This document shows positions 25,805 through 33,708 of a DNA stretch of 43,589 nt, piece by piece. Within the stretch, counting starts at the first letter, position 1. Every line of letters starts with the position of its first letter. Origin of the DNA: Candidatus Cryptoclostridium obscurum (lineage in GTDB: Bacteria > Bacillota > Dehalobacteriia > UBA7702); the NCBI GenBank assembly GCA_904420535.1, contig CAJFVQ010000012.1:1-43589 (forward strand), in the 5' to 3' direction. The notes under the pieces are model-generated. The model was given only the letters and a program-made list of their open reading frames with translations, was not told the origin of the DNA and did not search any database. The translations under genes were made by a program, and so were the position numbers.

Positions 25805-25829
25805 TTAGACATAGCTAACCATTGTCTAA
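25805..25829. promoter_or_regulatory. Inverted repeat, candidate metalloregulator operator
   Basis: TTAGACA (25805-25811) with TGTCTAA (25823-25829), overlapping GTTAG...CTAAC arms (25804-25819). The TTAG/CTAA pattern recalls DtxR/MntR-type boxes. It sits in the leader of the ZinT-SLH gene, downstream of its promoter. Assignment to a regulator family is inference. Confidence 0.45.
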
Positions 25830-25837
25830 AAAATTTT

Positions 25838-25856
25838 GCGGCTTTACAATTGCCGC
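25838..25856. repeat. Hairpin in the ZinT-SLH leader
   Basis: GCGGC (25838-25842) pairs with GCCGC (25852-25856) around a 9-base loop, at the predicted 5' end of the mRNA. It could stabilise the transcript. Confidence 0.4.
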
Positions 25857-25857
25857 T

Positions 25858-25886
25858 GTGATAGTGTTTGCTCCTTTCTTTGTCAA
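25858..25886 (-). promoter_or_regulatory. Sigma-A promoter of the ZinT-SLH gene
   Basis: On the minus strand TTGACA (25881-25886), 17-bp spacer, TATCAC (25858-25863). A perfect 14-bp palindrome CATAAGCGCTTATG lies just upstream of the -35 at 25891-25904 and may be a regulator site. Confidence 0.6.
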
Positions 25887-26031
25887 TGGTCATAAGCGCT
25901 TATGTATTCATCATAGCATGGAGCTTTTATTTTTTCAATAGTTTTTCTGACATTTGTTTTGTTTTTTTGTGAGTAATTTGGGGAGGACCTTTAGAAAATG
26001 GACATTCATTCGTTCAAAGAAGGGGAATTTC

Positions 26032-26060
26032 TTGACAAAATTCAAAATACTATCTATAAT
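26032..26060 (+). promoter_or_regulatory. Perfect-consensus sigma-A promoter of the alcohol dehydrogenase
   Basis: TTGACA (26032-26037), 17-bp spacer, TATAAT (26055-26060). The predicted start is near 26067, 86 bases before the ATG. Confidence 0.92.
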
Positions 26061-26152
26061 AAAGTATTAAAGCGAATCTTTCATAAGGATTGATTCTTTT
26101 ATTAAAATTCCAGGTCAAGGTTATAGATTCTGCAACACGGAGATGAAACACC

Positions 26153-27289
26153 ATGAATCATTTTATTGTAAAAACAAAGGTTTTCTGCGGTGACAAAGCA
26201 CTTTATCATATCGGCGATTTTCCCATCAAAAAGGCATGTATTGTCTGTGATCGCTTTGTGGTGGACTCCGGAATGCTCAACGAAATTTTCGCTTTGCTGG
26301 AGGCTATTCCTGCTGAATACCATGTGTTCTCTGATGTGATTCCCGATCCCGACTATGCCATTGTGGCCAAAGGCGTCGCTGATATCCAAGCCAACGGCTG
26401 TGACGCGATCATCTCCGTAGGGGGCGGCTCCGTATTGGATACAGCAAAGCTGATCAGTTTGATTTACGGTAATTGCGACAACGGTATGCGTCCCATTACC
26501 ATCGCAATTCCCACTACCAGCGGTACCGGTTCGGAAATGACCTCATTTTCCGTCATTACCGATACTGCGACAGAAACGAAATACCCATTGGAAGCCGACG
26601 GTATGCTTCCGGATTATGCCATTCTCGACGCTCGCTTTACCCAAAGCGTTCCTCCGGCGGTAACGGCAGATACGGGATTCGATGTATTAACTCATGCTTT
26701 GGAAGCTTATGTATCACCCCTGGCAACGGATTTTTCCGATGCATTGGCAGAAAAAGCCGTATCCCTCGTTTGTCGAAATCTGCCGCGGGCCGTGGCAGAC
26801 GGCGACGACCTCGACGCTCGCACCGCCATGCTTAACGCCTCCTGTATGGCGGGGATTGCCTTCAACCACGCGAAATTAGGGCTTTGCCATGGTATGGCCC
26901 ATGCTTTGGGGGCACATTTTCATGTTTCCCACGGCAGGGCCAATTCTGTCTTTTTACCCGCTGTCATTTCCTTTAACGGAGGTCTGGATCGAGATATTGC
27001 TATCAGCGGAATTCCCGTACGGAGAAAATACGCCGTGATCAGTCGTATCCTGGGCTTTCAAGGAGATAACGATCGAGAACTTACTGCCCGTTTGGTCGAT
27101 GCTATTGTGGAACTGCGGCAAAGAACCGGGCTGCCGGCGGGTGCAAAGGATCTTAATATTCCCCAAAAAGACTATGAAGACGCTTTGGACCTATTGACGG
27201 ATCGCGCGTTTCATGACACGTGTACCGCGACGAACCCGGTAACTCCCCATTTGCAACAAGTCAAAAAACTATTTTTGGAATCTTATTGA
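26153..27289 (+). CDS. Iron-containing alcohol dehydrogenase
   Basis: A 378-residue group III (Fe-type) alcohol dehydrogenase. NAD-binding GGGS is at 90-93 and TTSGTGSE at 121-128. The four metal ligands are in place: Asp177 and His181 (GFDVLTH), His246 (LCHGMAH) and His260 (HVSHG), with the same spacing as FucO. It interconverts an alcohol and an aldehyde or ketone, and resembles the 1-propanol/ethanol dehydrogenase branch (PduQ, EutG) without nearby microcompartment genes. The promoter is a perfect sigma-A consensus, so expression is probably high. It is monocistronic with its own terminator. Substrate not determined. Confidence 0.93.
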   Translation: MNHFIVKTKVFCGDKALYHIGDFPIKKACIVCDRFVVDSGMLNEIFALLEAIPAEYHVFSDVIPDPDYAIVAKGVADIQANGCDAIISVGGGSVLDTAKLISLIYGNCDNGMRPITIAIPTTSGTGSEMTSFSVITDTATETKYPLEADGMLPDYAILDARFTQSVPPAVTADTGFDVLTHALEAYVSPLATDFSDALAEKAVSLVCRNLPRAVADGDDLDARTAMLNASCMAGIAFNHAKLGLCHGMAHALGAHFHVSHGRANSVFLPAVISFNGGLDRDIAISGIPVRRKYAVISRILGFQGDNDRELTARLVDAIVELRQRTGLPAGAKDLNIPQKDYEDALDLLTDRAFHDTCTATNPVTPHLQQVKKLFLESY

Positions 27290-27315
27290 TTCATAAACAA
27301 GCCATATGATAAACG

Positions 27316-27352
27316 AAATCCCCACGCCTCATCCAAGGGTGGGGATTTTTTA
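27316..27352 (+). terminator. Terminator of the alcohol dehydrogenase gene
   Basis: A 10-bp stem AAATCCCCAC (27316-27325) with GTGGGGATTT (27339-27348) followed by T residues. Confidence 0.88.
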
Positions 27353-27380
27353 TATTTTCCGATCACTGATAAAAATAGTG

Positions 27381-27404
27381 AAAACCCGCTCCCCAAGGGG
27401 GGCG
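27381..27404 (-). terminator. Possible terminator of the DUF47-PiT operon
   Basis: CGCTCCCC (27387-27394) pairs with GGGGGGCG (27397-27404) with a 2-base nominal loop. On the minus strand a short T run (27381-27384) follows. Weak, but placed right after the PiT stop. Confidence 0.4.
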
Positions 27405-27423
27405 TCTTGTTTCAATAACATCA

Positions 27424-28416
27424 TTAAAAGATATGTTCAAGAATGAAAGCCATTCCCCCACCGAAGCACATCGTAATCGGCAACGTGACAAACCAGGCAA
27501 TCACAATATTTTGGGCAACCCCCCATTTGACCGCGGAAAACCGTTTGGCCGCACCGACCCCCATGATGGAAGTAGTAATCACCTGGGTGGTGCTGACCGG
27601 TGCTCCGATGAAGGAAGCGCTCTCAATCACCAAAGCCGAGGCGGTTTGGGCAGCAAAGCCATTGACGGGATCTAATTTGGTTACATTGTTTCCCATGGTT
27701 TTCATGATTTTCCAGCCGCCCAGGGAAGTTCCCAGAGCCATCATAAAGGCGCAGGAAATTTTAACCCATAGGGGCACACCGCTGTCGGCAGCGAGAACAT
27801 TACCGCTGATCAAAGCCATGGTAATAATCCCCATGGTTTTTTGAGCATCATTGTTACCGTGGGAATAAGCCACGAATGCCGCGGAAAAAATCTGTAATTT
27901 AGAGAATAGCCGATTGGCCTTCGTCGGCTTGGCATTTTTTAGCAAGTTAAAAAGAATTGTCATAAAAGTAAAGCCTACCAAAAAGCCAATGACCGGTGAA
28001 GTAAAGAGAGGGATTACAATTTTGCGCAAAACCCCTTCCCAAATGACTCCTTCCATAGACATGGTAGATACGATCGTAGCCCCTAGGAGACTGCCGATGA
28101 GGGCGTGGGAAGAACTGCTGGGAATTCCTAAATACCAGGTAATAAGGTTCCAGATAATGGCGCCCAACAAAGCCGAGAGAATGACAAATTGCTCAAGTTC
28201 CACACTGACAAGACCTTTGGAAATGGTCATTGCCACTTTTTCGCTGACCAAAGCGCCGACAAAGTTCATAATCGCTGCCAAAGTAATGGCCTGTTTCGCC
28301 GTAAGAGCGCGGGTATACACCGAAGTCGCAATGGCATTGGCCGTGTCATGAAAGCCGTTGATAAACTCAAAAATCAACGCCGCGGCAATGACCATAATCA
28401 AAACAGTATCAAGCAT
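27424..28416 (-). CDS. pit: PiT-family inorganic phosphate transporter
   Basis: A 330-residue membrane protein with about ten hydrophobic segments and both halves of the PiT repeat. The signature INGFHDTANAIATSVYT is at residues 19-35 and AYSHGNNDAQKTMG in the second half. It moves phosphate, as neutral metal-phosphate, with protons or sodium. Its start overlaps the end of the DUF47 gene by eight bases and has GGGGTGG upstream, so the pair is co-transcribed and probably translationally coupled. This is the standard arrangement in Gram-positive bacteria. Confidence 0.95.
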   Translation of the reverse strand: MLDTVLIMVIAAALIFEFINGFHDTANAIATSVYTRALTAKQAITLAAIMNFVGALVSEKVAMTISKGLVSVELEQFVILSALLGAIIWNLITWYLGIPSSSSHALIGSLLGATIVSTMSMEGVIWEGVLRKIVIPLFTSPVIGFLVGFTFMTILFNLLKNAKPTKANRLFSKLQIFSAAFVAYSHGNNDAQKTMGIITMALISGNVLAADSGVPLWVKISCAFMMALGTSLGGWKIMKTMGNNVTKLDPVNGFAAQTASALVIESASFIGAPVSTTQVITTSIMGVGAAKRFSAVKWGVAQNIVIAWFVTLPITMCFGGGMAFILEHIF

Positions 28417-29032
28417 ATTTCATGACCACCCCTTCTACGGCATCGGCAATGGATTCGCAAGTATCCAAGGCTTTTTCCAGGCGGTCATAAATCTCCTGCC
28501 ATTTAATAATCTCAATGGGATCTTTTTCTTCCCGGAACAGCTCCCGAATGGCCTGACGATACAAAGAATCACCTTCGTTTTCCAGACGGTTGACTTCGAT
28601 CACCTGTTTCAGTACTCGGTCGGTCTTTTTAAAATCTTTCAGGTTTTGGAACATAATATCCAATTCCCGAATGCACTGACAAATTGATTCCGACATACGG
28701 CAGGCAGGGGCACGGAGTTCTTTGATGTCAAAAATAACAAAATAATTGGCGGTTTTTTCCAATACATCCACGATGCGGTCTAACTGCTTGATGATGGCAT
28801 AAATATCCTCTCGATCAAAAGGGGTAATCAATGTTCCGTTGAGGATTCCCATCATTTTATGGGTTTCCTTATCGCAATCAGCCTCCATCCAAACAAGGGT
28901 GTGGGCTTTTTCTTCTACATCGACATAATTATGGGTTAAGTCGTAGAAAGTTTCGCCTACATCGACGATTTTTTTCATTTGCTCACAGAACAGGTCAAAA
29001 AAAATATTTTCTTTCTTTTTAACGCCAATCAT
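28409..29032 (-). CDS. DUF47 / PhoU-like phosphate transport accessory protein
   Basis: A 207-residue helical protein beginning MIGVKKKENIFFDLFCEQM, typical of the DUF47 family that accompanies PiT carriers and is thought to gate them. PhoU-like E/D-rich helices occur at RLENEGDSLYRQAI. Start 29032 matches family starts; the ribosome site is weak (GGGT). A GTG at 29074 would add 14 atypical residues. It is first in the two-gene operon with the PiT gene. Confidence 0.9.
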   Translation of the reverse strand: MIGVKKKENIFFDLFCEQMKKIVDVGETFYDLTHNYVDVEEKAHTLVWMEADCDKETHKMMGILNGTLITPFDREDIYAIIKQLDRIVDVLEKTANYFVIFDIKELRAPACRMSESICQCIRELDIMFQNLKDFKKTDRVLKQVIEVNRLENEGDSLYRQAIRELFREEKDPIEIIKWQEIYDRLEKALDTCESIADAVEGVVMKYA

Positions 29033-29109
29033 AACTTTACCCGTTTTCGCAGTGTTGCTTTGACACTGTTTCACCTTTCTTTTTCAAAAATTTAACAAAT
29101 TCTTTACAT

Positions 29110-29138
29110 ATTATAATATAATTGACGCCATTCGTAAA
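29110..29138 (-). promoter_or_regulatory. Promoter of the DUF47-PiT operon
   Basis: On the minus strand TTTACG (29133-29138), 17-bp spacer, perfect TATAAT (29110-29115). Confidence 0.65.
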
Positions 29139-29206
29139 GAGATTTCTTGCTAAGCTTTCTATTTTATTTGAAATATGGTATGATAAAACAAACGGGAGAA
29201 TACGCC

Positions 29207-29662
29207 ATGAGTCGACTGCTGTCACAAGGAAAAATCATTTCACTCATATTGCTGTTCATCATTGTGGCCGCAACATTTTTGAGCTGCGGAAACGGGAATA
29301 TTGACGAAAACAGCGCTTATACCTCATCGGACGAAGTCGCGGCTTATCTTAATGCCTATGGCCGTCTTCCTGAAAACTTTATCACAAAAGACGAGGCCAA
29401 AGCTTTAGGATGGGACAGTACATTAGGAAATCTCAATGAAGTTGCACCGGGAAAAAGCATTGGCGGCGATCGTTTCGGGAATTACGAAGGGCTTTTGCCG
29501 GAAAAGGAAGGCCGCATCTATTACGAATGCGACATAAATTACAACGGTGGTTTTCGCGGCAGAGAACGACTTGTATGGTCCAACGACGGATTGATCTACT
29601 ACAGCGGCGACCATTACGAATCCTTTACCCTGCTTTACGGTACAGAGGAGGCGAACCCATGA
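29207..29662 (+). CDS. Barnase-type ribonuclease lipoprotein
   Basis: A 151-residue secreted protein. A membrane signal at residues 8-26 ends in TFLSC, which fits a lipobox with Cys27. Residues about 40-146 match barnase closely: LPENFITKDEAKALGW and VAPGKSIGGDRFGN, then DINYNGGFR. The catalytic set is intact: Lys61, Glu107 (general base), Arg117, Arg121 and His136 (general acid). It would cleave RNA, mainly after G, outside the membrane. Start 29207 follows GGGAG by eight bases; the earlier Met at 29147 lacks a site. Its stop overlaps the barstar start (ATGA). Likely a defence or competition RNase, or a nutrient nuclease. Confidence 0.9.
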   Translation: MSRLLSQGKIISLILLFIIVAATFLSCGNGNIDENSAYTSSDEVAAYLNAYGRLPENFITKDEAKALGWDSTLGNLNEVAPGKSIGGDRFGNYEGLLPEKEGRIYYECDINYNGGFRGRERLVWSNDGLIYYSGDHYESFTLLYGTEEANP

Positions 29663-29943
29663 ACAATATAACATTGCGAGGTAATGAAATATTTACCAAA
29701 GATGATCTCTTTACAGCGCTGAGAACTTCCGCGACATTGCCCTCCTCTTGTGGAAAAAACCTCGATGCCTTGGCAGATGTGATCACCGAAGCGGCGCCCG
29801 TTCACATTGTAGTCAAAGAACCGCAGCAATTTTGCCGACATCTGGGAGATTGGGGGGTGCGGTGTTTAAAAATGCTGAAGGCTTTGACTGCGAAGGATCA
29901 TCATATTACTTTGACCATTGAGGAGGAAAATCAGGAATCATGA
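29659..29943 (+). CDS. Barstar-family ribonuclease inhibitor
   Basis: A 94-residue cytoplasmic protein, typical barstar length. The inhibitor helix CGKNLDALAD keeps the two key aspartates (Asp36 and Asp40, equivalent to barstar Asp35 and Asp39 that plug the barnase active site). Barstar Tyr29 and Trp38 are replaced here by Ser and Ala. It overlaps the barnase-like gene by four bases (ATGA), which ties inhibitor synthesis to that of the RNase, and overlaps the next gene in the same way. It protects the cell from RNase that has not been exported. Confidence 0.9.
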   Translation: MNNITLRGNEIFTKDDLFTALRTSATLPSSCGKNLDALADVITEAAPVHIVVKEPQQFCRHLGDWGVRCLKMLKALTAKDHHITLTIEEENQES

Positions 29944-30179
29944 ATTACACCTACAAAACCAAAGGAACTTGCTCCAAAGAGATCCACTTTTCTATGGATG
30001 GAAACATCGTGACCGATGTGGAATTTATCGGTGGCTGTCACGGAAACACCCAGGGAATCAGCCGACTCGTAAAGGGAATGACTGCTGAGGAAGTCATCGA
30101 ACGGCTGGAAGGCATTCGCTGTGGAAGAAAGCCTACTTCCTGCCCGGATCAGTTGGCCCAGGCGCTGAAAAATCGTTAA
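29940..30179 (+). CDS. TSCPD domain protein (TIGR03905-like)
   Basis: A 79-residue protein with the TSCPD pattern near its C terminus (RKPTSCPDQLAQAL) and the conserved FIGGCHGNTQGI segment. Stand-alone members of this family are widespread in anaerobes; related domains occur at the C terminus of vitamin-B12-dependent ribonucleotide reductases. Two or three cysteines (Cys11, Cys33, Cys68) suggest metal binding or redox activity, which is inferred. Its start overlaps the barstar stop (ATGA), so it is the third gene of the barnase-barstar operon. A functional link to RNase/inhibitor is not known. Confidence 0.85.
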   Translation: MNYTYKTKGTCSKEIHFSMDGNIVTDVEFIGGCHGNTQGISRLVKGMTAEEVIERLEGIRCGRKPTSCPDQLAQALKNR

Positions 30180-30200
30180 GCCGCCAATAACAGAAACAAA

Positions 30201-30231
30201 AAATCTCCGCTTTAAACGCGGAGATTTTTTT
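30201..30231. terminator. Bidirectional intrinsic terminator
   Basis: A 10-bp stem AAATCTCCGC (30201-30210) with GCGGAGATTT (30218-30227) and T/A runs on both sides, between the TSCPD and mltG genes. Confidence 0.92.
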
Positions 30232-30314
30232 GCAAAAAGAACATATGTATGTAGTTATCTTTCGTACTGTCGTTGCAATACATTCATCGACGAGACGCAG
30301 AAACCGGACTTGTT

Positions 30315-31352
30315 TTATGAGCCCCAATTTGCGTGAAGCTCCTCTTGGATCGCGGCGTGCTCCTCAAAGGTCTCGGCGAAGTGGAGTTTTCCTTTGTCAT
30401 CGGACTGGAAATAATAATAATTGCTTTCAGTGGGCCACAAAACTGCTTCGATAGATTCCAACGAAGGGCAACAGATGGGTCCATAGGGCAATCCCGGGTT
30501 TTGGTAGGTATTATAAGGAGAGTCATACTTCGTATCCTCCAGGGAAAGCACCTGTTTTTTGATGCCCATGGCATATTCCACCGTAACGCAGGACTGCAAA
30601 CGAGGAAACAGATCCGGATGGGCAAGGCGATTTAAAAAGACCCCCGCCACCAGCTTTCTATCTTCTGTCGTAGTTGCTTCGCTTTCCACCATGGAACCGA
30701 GAATTACAACTTCATCGAGGGTATAACCGATCTCTTCCGCCCTGGTGAGAATCTCTTCTGTGACTACAAGTTCTTGAAACCGTTGGAGCATGGCATGAAC
30801 CACGTCCTCTCCATCGGCATCAGGTTCAAAAAAATAGGTATCGGGGAATAAATATCCTTCTAAACCGCTGATACGATCCTGGTAACTAACGCCTTCCAAA
30901 AAATCATAGTCATAAACGCCATAGGTAGAGGCGTTAAGAAAGTCCTCAGCAGAACAAATACCGGCCTCCTCCAATATCGCGCCAATCTGTTTGGCTTGTT
31001 TCCCTTCGGGAATGGTCACTTTAACAGAAGCTGTTTGAGGCGTCGTGAGAAGGCGGAAAAGGTCATCGTAATCCTGTCCCGGTTCCACGGAAAAAGTGCC
31101 TTTTTGCCACTGTCCATCCAATCCTTGCCATTTCGCCGCAATTTGAAACACCAGAGGATAGCGGATTATATTTTCCTCTTCTAAAATCGCCGCCACTTCG
31201 GCAGTCCCCGCGCCAGAGGGAATGGTCACAGGGGTTTCCTCCGACAAACGGGCGCCTCGCTTCATTTCGTAGCCGAGAAATCCACAGACAGTACCGATTA
31301 AAACACAAAGGCAGAGAAGTACCAATAACGCGATCTTCCTTTGTCTCTTCAT
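30315..31352 (-). CDS. mltG: Endolytic murein transglycosylase MltG (YceG-like)
   Basis: A 345-residue protein with one N-terminal transmembrane helix (about 8-28), a LysM-like region (VTIPSGAGTAEVAAIL) and a YceG catalytic domain. The active-site glutamate is Glu223 in GSMVESEA, corresponding to Glu218 of E. coli MltG. GLEGYLFPDTYFF and NTYQNPGLPYGPICCPSLESIEAVL are family hallmarks. It cuts nascent peptidoglycan strands and may set glycan chain length. It overlaps the upstream small membrane-protein gene by four bases and is the third gene of a ybaK-led operon. Confidence 0.95.
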   Translation of the reverse strand: MKRQRKIALLVLLCLCVLIGTVCGFLGYEMKRGARLSEETPVTIPSGAGTAEVAAILEEENIIRYPLVFQIAAKWQGLDGQWQKGTFSVEPGQDYDDLFRLLTTPQTASVKVTIPEGKQAKQIGAILEEAGICSAEDFLNASTYGVYDYDFLEGVSYQDRISGLEGYLFPDTYFFEPDADGEDVVHAMLQRFQELVVTEEILTRAEEIGYTLDEVVILGSMVESEATTTEDRKLVAGVFLNRLAHPDLFPRLQSCVTVEYAMGIKKQVLSLEDTKYDSPYNTYQNPGLPYGPICCPSLESIEAVLWPTESNYYYFQSDDKGKLHFAETFEEHAAIQEELHANWGS

Positions 31353-31573
31353 GATCTCGGCTCCTTTCCATCAGGCGGATTCCAAAGAAAAGAGAGGGCC
31401 GTAATCCCTGCCAACACAGCGGTGCCCACCAAAAACACCACGGCCAAAACGCCATTAGACACCGGGAACCATGACCGTATCCCCAGAAAGGTAACAAAGG
31501 CCATTAAAAGTGCTTCCAAAATCACCATAATAAGAAATATTTTTATTGGAAACTGCCGTTTTTTCTGTTTCAT
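31349..31573 (-). CDS. Small membrane protein of unknown function
   Basis: A 74-residue protein with two predicted membrane helices (about 10-32 and 41-64) and a charged cytoplasmic start (MKQKKRQFPIK). Not recognised as a known family. The 4-base overlap with mltG and 15-base gap after ybaK place it firmly inside the operon, so it is likely a real gene. It may assist MltG at the membrane. Confidence 0.7.
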   Translation of the reverse strand: MKQKKRQFPIKIFLIMVILEALLMAFVTFLGIRSWFPVSNGVLAVVFLVGTAVLAGITALSFLWNPPDGKEPRS

Positions 31574-31588
31574 GGAATCCTCTCCTCT

Positions 31589-32077
31589 TTATTCCACAAC
31601 AATATCGTCAAATTTTCCGTGAATCACCTTCACAAGGTCTTTGGGGTTGATTTTGATTTGAGATCCAATACGCCCGCCGCTGACATAGAATTCCGCCAAG
31701 GATTCTGCCGCCTGATGGACTACGGTAGGAAATTGTTTTTTCATTCCCAAAGGGCTGCAGCCGCCGCGAACATAACCGGTAACGGTGGTGATATCCTTTA
31801 CATGGATCATTTCAAGGGATTTTTCACCCACGGATTTGGCTGCTTTTTTCAGGTGCAGTTCCGCCGCTACGGGAATCACGAAAACAAAATAGTTTTTACT
31901 TTTTCCCACAGTCACCAGGGTCTTATAAGTGATACCTGGGTCGATCCCCAGCCGCTCCGCCACGTGGACACCATCAGTAAAACCGTCGGCGTCATAAGAT
32001 TGATGTTCATAGGGAATTTTATGAGTATCCAAAAACCGCATGGCATTAGTTTTTGTATCTTTTTCTTTTTTGGCCAT
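31589..32077 (-). CDS. ybaK: Cys-tRNA(Pro)/aminoacyl-tRNA deacylase, YbaK/EbsC family
   Basis: A 162-residue protein with the YbaK/ProX editing fold. Conserved YKTLV (Lys52) and GYVRGGCSPLGMKK near 101-114 are present, and the length is normal for the family. It hydrolyses Cys mischarged on tRNA-Pro in trans. Start 32077 (MAKKEKDTK) matches family N termini; the frame is open 31 codons further upstream to 32170, but that stretch is basic and atypical. Ribosome site is weak. It is first in the operon with the small membrane protein and mltG. Confidence 0.9.
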   Translation of the reverse strand: MAKKEKDTKTNAMRFLDTHKIPYEHQSYDADGFTDGVHVAERLGIDPGITYKTLVTVGKSKNYFVFVIPVAAELHLKKAAKSVGEKSLEMIHVKDITTVTGYVRGGCSPLGMKKQFPTVVHQAAESLAEFYVSGGRIGSQIKINPKDLVKVIHGKFDDIVVE

Positions 32078-32289
32078 AGCAATTCGCTTCTTTCTTTTCA
32101 TCTTTTTTTGTTTCGGCTGGACAAGCCGGTGCTTATTGCATAATTTATCACAAACAGACATTTTGCGCAACCGTGGGAAAAAGGCGATCTCATTAAAACT
32201 TTATCAAAAAAGTATAAAATCTTTATTTTTTTCTTTGTTCAAATAAGGTATAATAAAAACATCGAAGAATCGTAAAAGGAGACGGTTTT

Positions 32290-32562
32290 ATGAAAGTAGA
32301 AGTCACCAACGGCACCTTGGAACAACGCGAAATCGATGCCTACATTGCCCACGCCTGCGAAAAATATCCCGATCGAGAGATCAAAACTTTAGGCATTGAT
32401 TTGGACGGAGATTATGTCAACCTTCGTTACGAATTGGCGGCGGAGCCCTTCCAGAGAATTCGCCGCATTACAGGTTACCTCGTTGGCGATATGAGACATT
32501 GGAACAATGCCAAACGGGCGGAAGAACGGGACCGGGTGACCCATACAAAATCATCTCTTTAA
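32290..32562 (+). CDS. Stand-alone NrdD-like C-terminal segment protein
   Basis: A 90-residue protein. Its second half, FQRIRRITGYLVGDMRHWNN followed by AKRAEERDRVTH, matches the end region of class III anaerobic ribonucleotide reductases just before the glycyl-radical site. The radical glycine loop and the zinc cysteines are absent, so it cannot be a reductase. Similar short proteins are annotated in clostridia as anaerobic ribonucleoside-triphosphate reductase. AAAGGAGA lies directly before the ATG, and TATAAT at 32249-32254 is a likely -10. Function unknown; perhaps an RNR regulator or decoy. Confidence 0.8.
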   Translation: MKVEVTNGTLEQREIDAYIAHACEKYPDREIKTLGIDLDGDYVNLRYELAAEPFQRIRRITGYLVGDMRHWNNAKRAEERDRVTHTKSSL

Positions 32563-32584
32563 AAAATGATCATAATTTATCTTG

Positions 32585-32617
32585 AAAACTCCGCGTTGAT
32601 AAAGCGCGGAGTTTTTA
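32585..32617. terminator. Bidirectional intrinsic terminator
   Basis: An 11-bp stem AAAACTCCGCG (32585-32595) with CGCGGAGTTTT (32605-32615), between the convergent NrdD-like and nudC genes. Confidence 0.9.
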
Positions 32618-32639
32618 TATTTGCCAAGAAGATTTTCCG

Positions 32640-33491
32640 TCAATCCTTTTTCCCAATGGCGGATAAAGAAGCACCTCCACGGCGAAACAATTCAATCATT
32701 TCATTGGTCAAGGAGACGGTATTGTCAAGAGGAGGAATCTCTTTTCTTGGAAACCAACGAGCCTCGGCCAATTCTTTTTCCTCCAATACAATTTCATCGG
32801 ACCCGTCCAGTTCAGCGAAGAAGCCCATCAAAAGCGTCTCCGAAAAAGGCCAGGGCTGACTTTTATAATAACGCAGATTTTTTACCCGCAGGCCCACCTC
32901 TTCCATGACTTCCCGATGCACCGTGGCTTCGACGGTTTCACCAATCTCACTATATCCCGCCACCAGAGCATAGCGCCGATAAGGCCGCCCGGCATATTTT
33001 GTCAACAGCAAACGGTCGCCGTGAGTTACCGCCACGATCACCGACGGAGCAATGGAGGGATATTCCACATTGCCGCAGGCAGGACAAAAAAGGGCCCGCT
33101 CCAAATGATGATGCTCCATTTTTTTCCCACATTGGCCACAAAACCTTCGCCGACGATACCACCGCACCAAATGAAGCCCCACGGCGCCGGCAAAGGCCTG
33201 CCAACCGGGAGAAGCGTTCCTTAATGCTTGTGGGCCCAAATATTCATACCCCTCCTTTTCTACCAAAGCCGCGTCATACCAGTAAAAGTGGCAATCATCA
33301 ACGGAAAATAAATAACGGCAGTTTTCGACCGATATTTCGGAAAATTCCCCAAAACGAGGGAAGGACAAACAGCCTTCCCCCAAAGTAGCCAAAAGGCGTT
33401 CCTCTTGAAAACAAAGAAGGTAGTCCCCCGCCGACGGTGGCTGCTCTGTAAATTCATTGTGAAACTCATGGGGGATGATATCTTGAAACAT
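32640..33491 (-). CDS. nudC: NAD(+) diphosphatase NudC
   Basis: A 283-residue Nudix hydrolase. A zinc ribbon has Cys118, Cys121, Cys136 and Cys139. The Nudix box GYSEIGETVEATVHREVMEEVGL begins at 179, and the SQPWPFS motif at 211-217 is specific to NADH pyrophosphatases. It hydrolyses NAD(H) to NMN and AMP and can remove NAD caps from RNA. GAGGAGG lies upstream of the start. An extended -10 (TGGTATAAT; TATAAT at 33528-33533 on the minus strand) is the likely promoter. Confidence 0.95.
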   Translation of the reverse strand: MFQDIIPHEFHNEFTEQPPSAGDYLLCFQEERLLATLGEGCLSFPRFGEFSEISVENCRYLFSVDDCHFYWYDAALVEKEGYEYLGPQALRNASPGWQAFAGAVGLHLVRWYRRRRFCGQCGKKMEHHHLERALFCPACGNVEYPSIAPSVIVAVTHGDRLLLTKYAGRPYRRYALVAGYSEIGETVEATVHREVMEEVGLRVKNLRYYKSQPWPFSETLLMGFFAELDGSDEIVLEEKELAEARWFPRKEIPPLDNTVSLTNEMIELFRRGGASLSAIGKKD

Positions 33492-33646
33492 TCTCTATCC
33501 TCCTCTTCTTTACAATGTAATAAGTTAATTATACCATAACTCCGGGAAATACACCGTCGATTTCGGCCATATTTCCGAAATCATTAACAAAATATTGTTT
33601 TCTTTTACAAAATCAAAAAAGAGATCAACTTTTTCATAAAAAGTTC

Positions 33647-33675
33647 TTGTATTTTTTTTCAAGTTGTAGTATGAT
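33647..33675 (+). promoter_or_regulatory. Sigma-A promoter of the glycine riboswitch-symporter unit
   Basis: TTGTAT (33647-33652), 17-bp spacer, TATGAT (33670-33675), with a start near 33682. Confidence 0.75.
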
Positions 33676-33708
33676 AATTTCACTTAAGATTATATTGCAC
33701 CATAAGAA

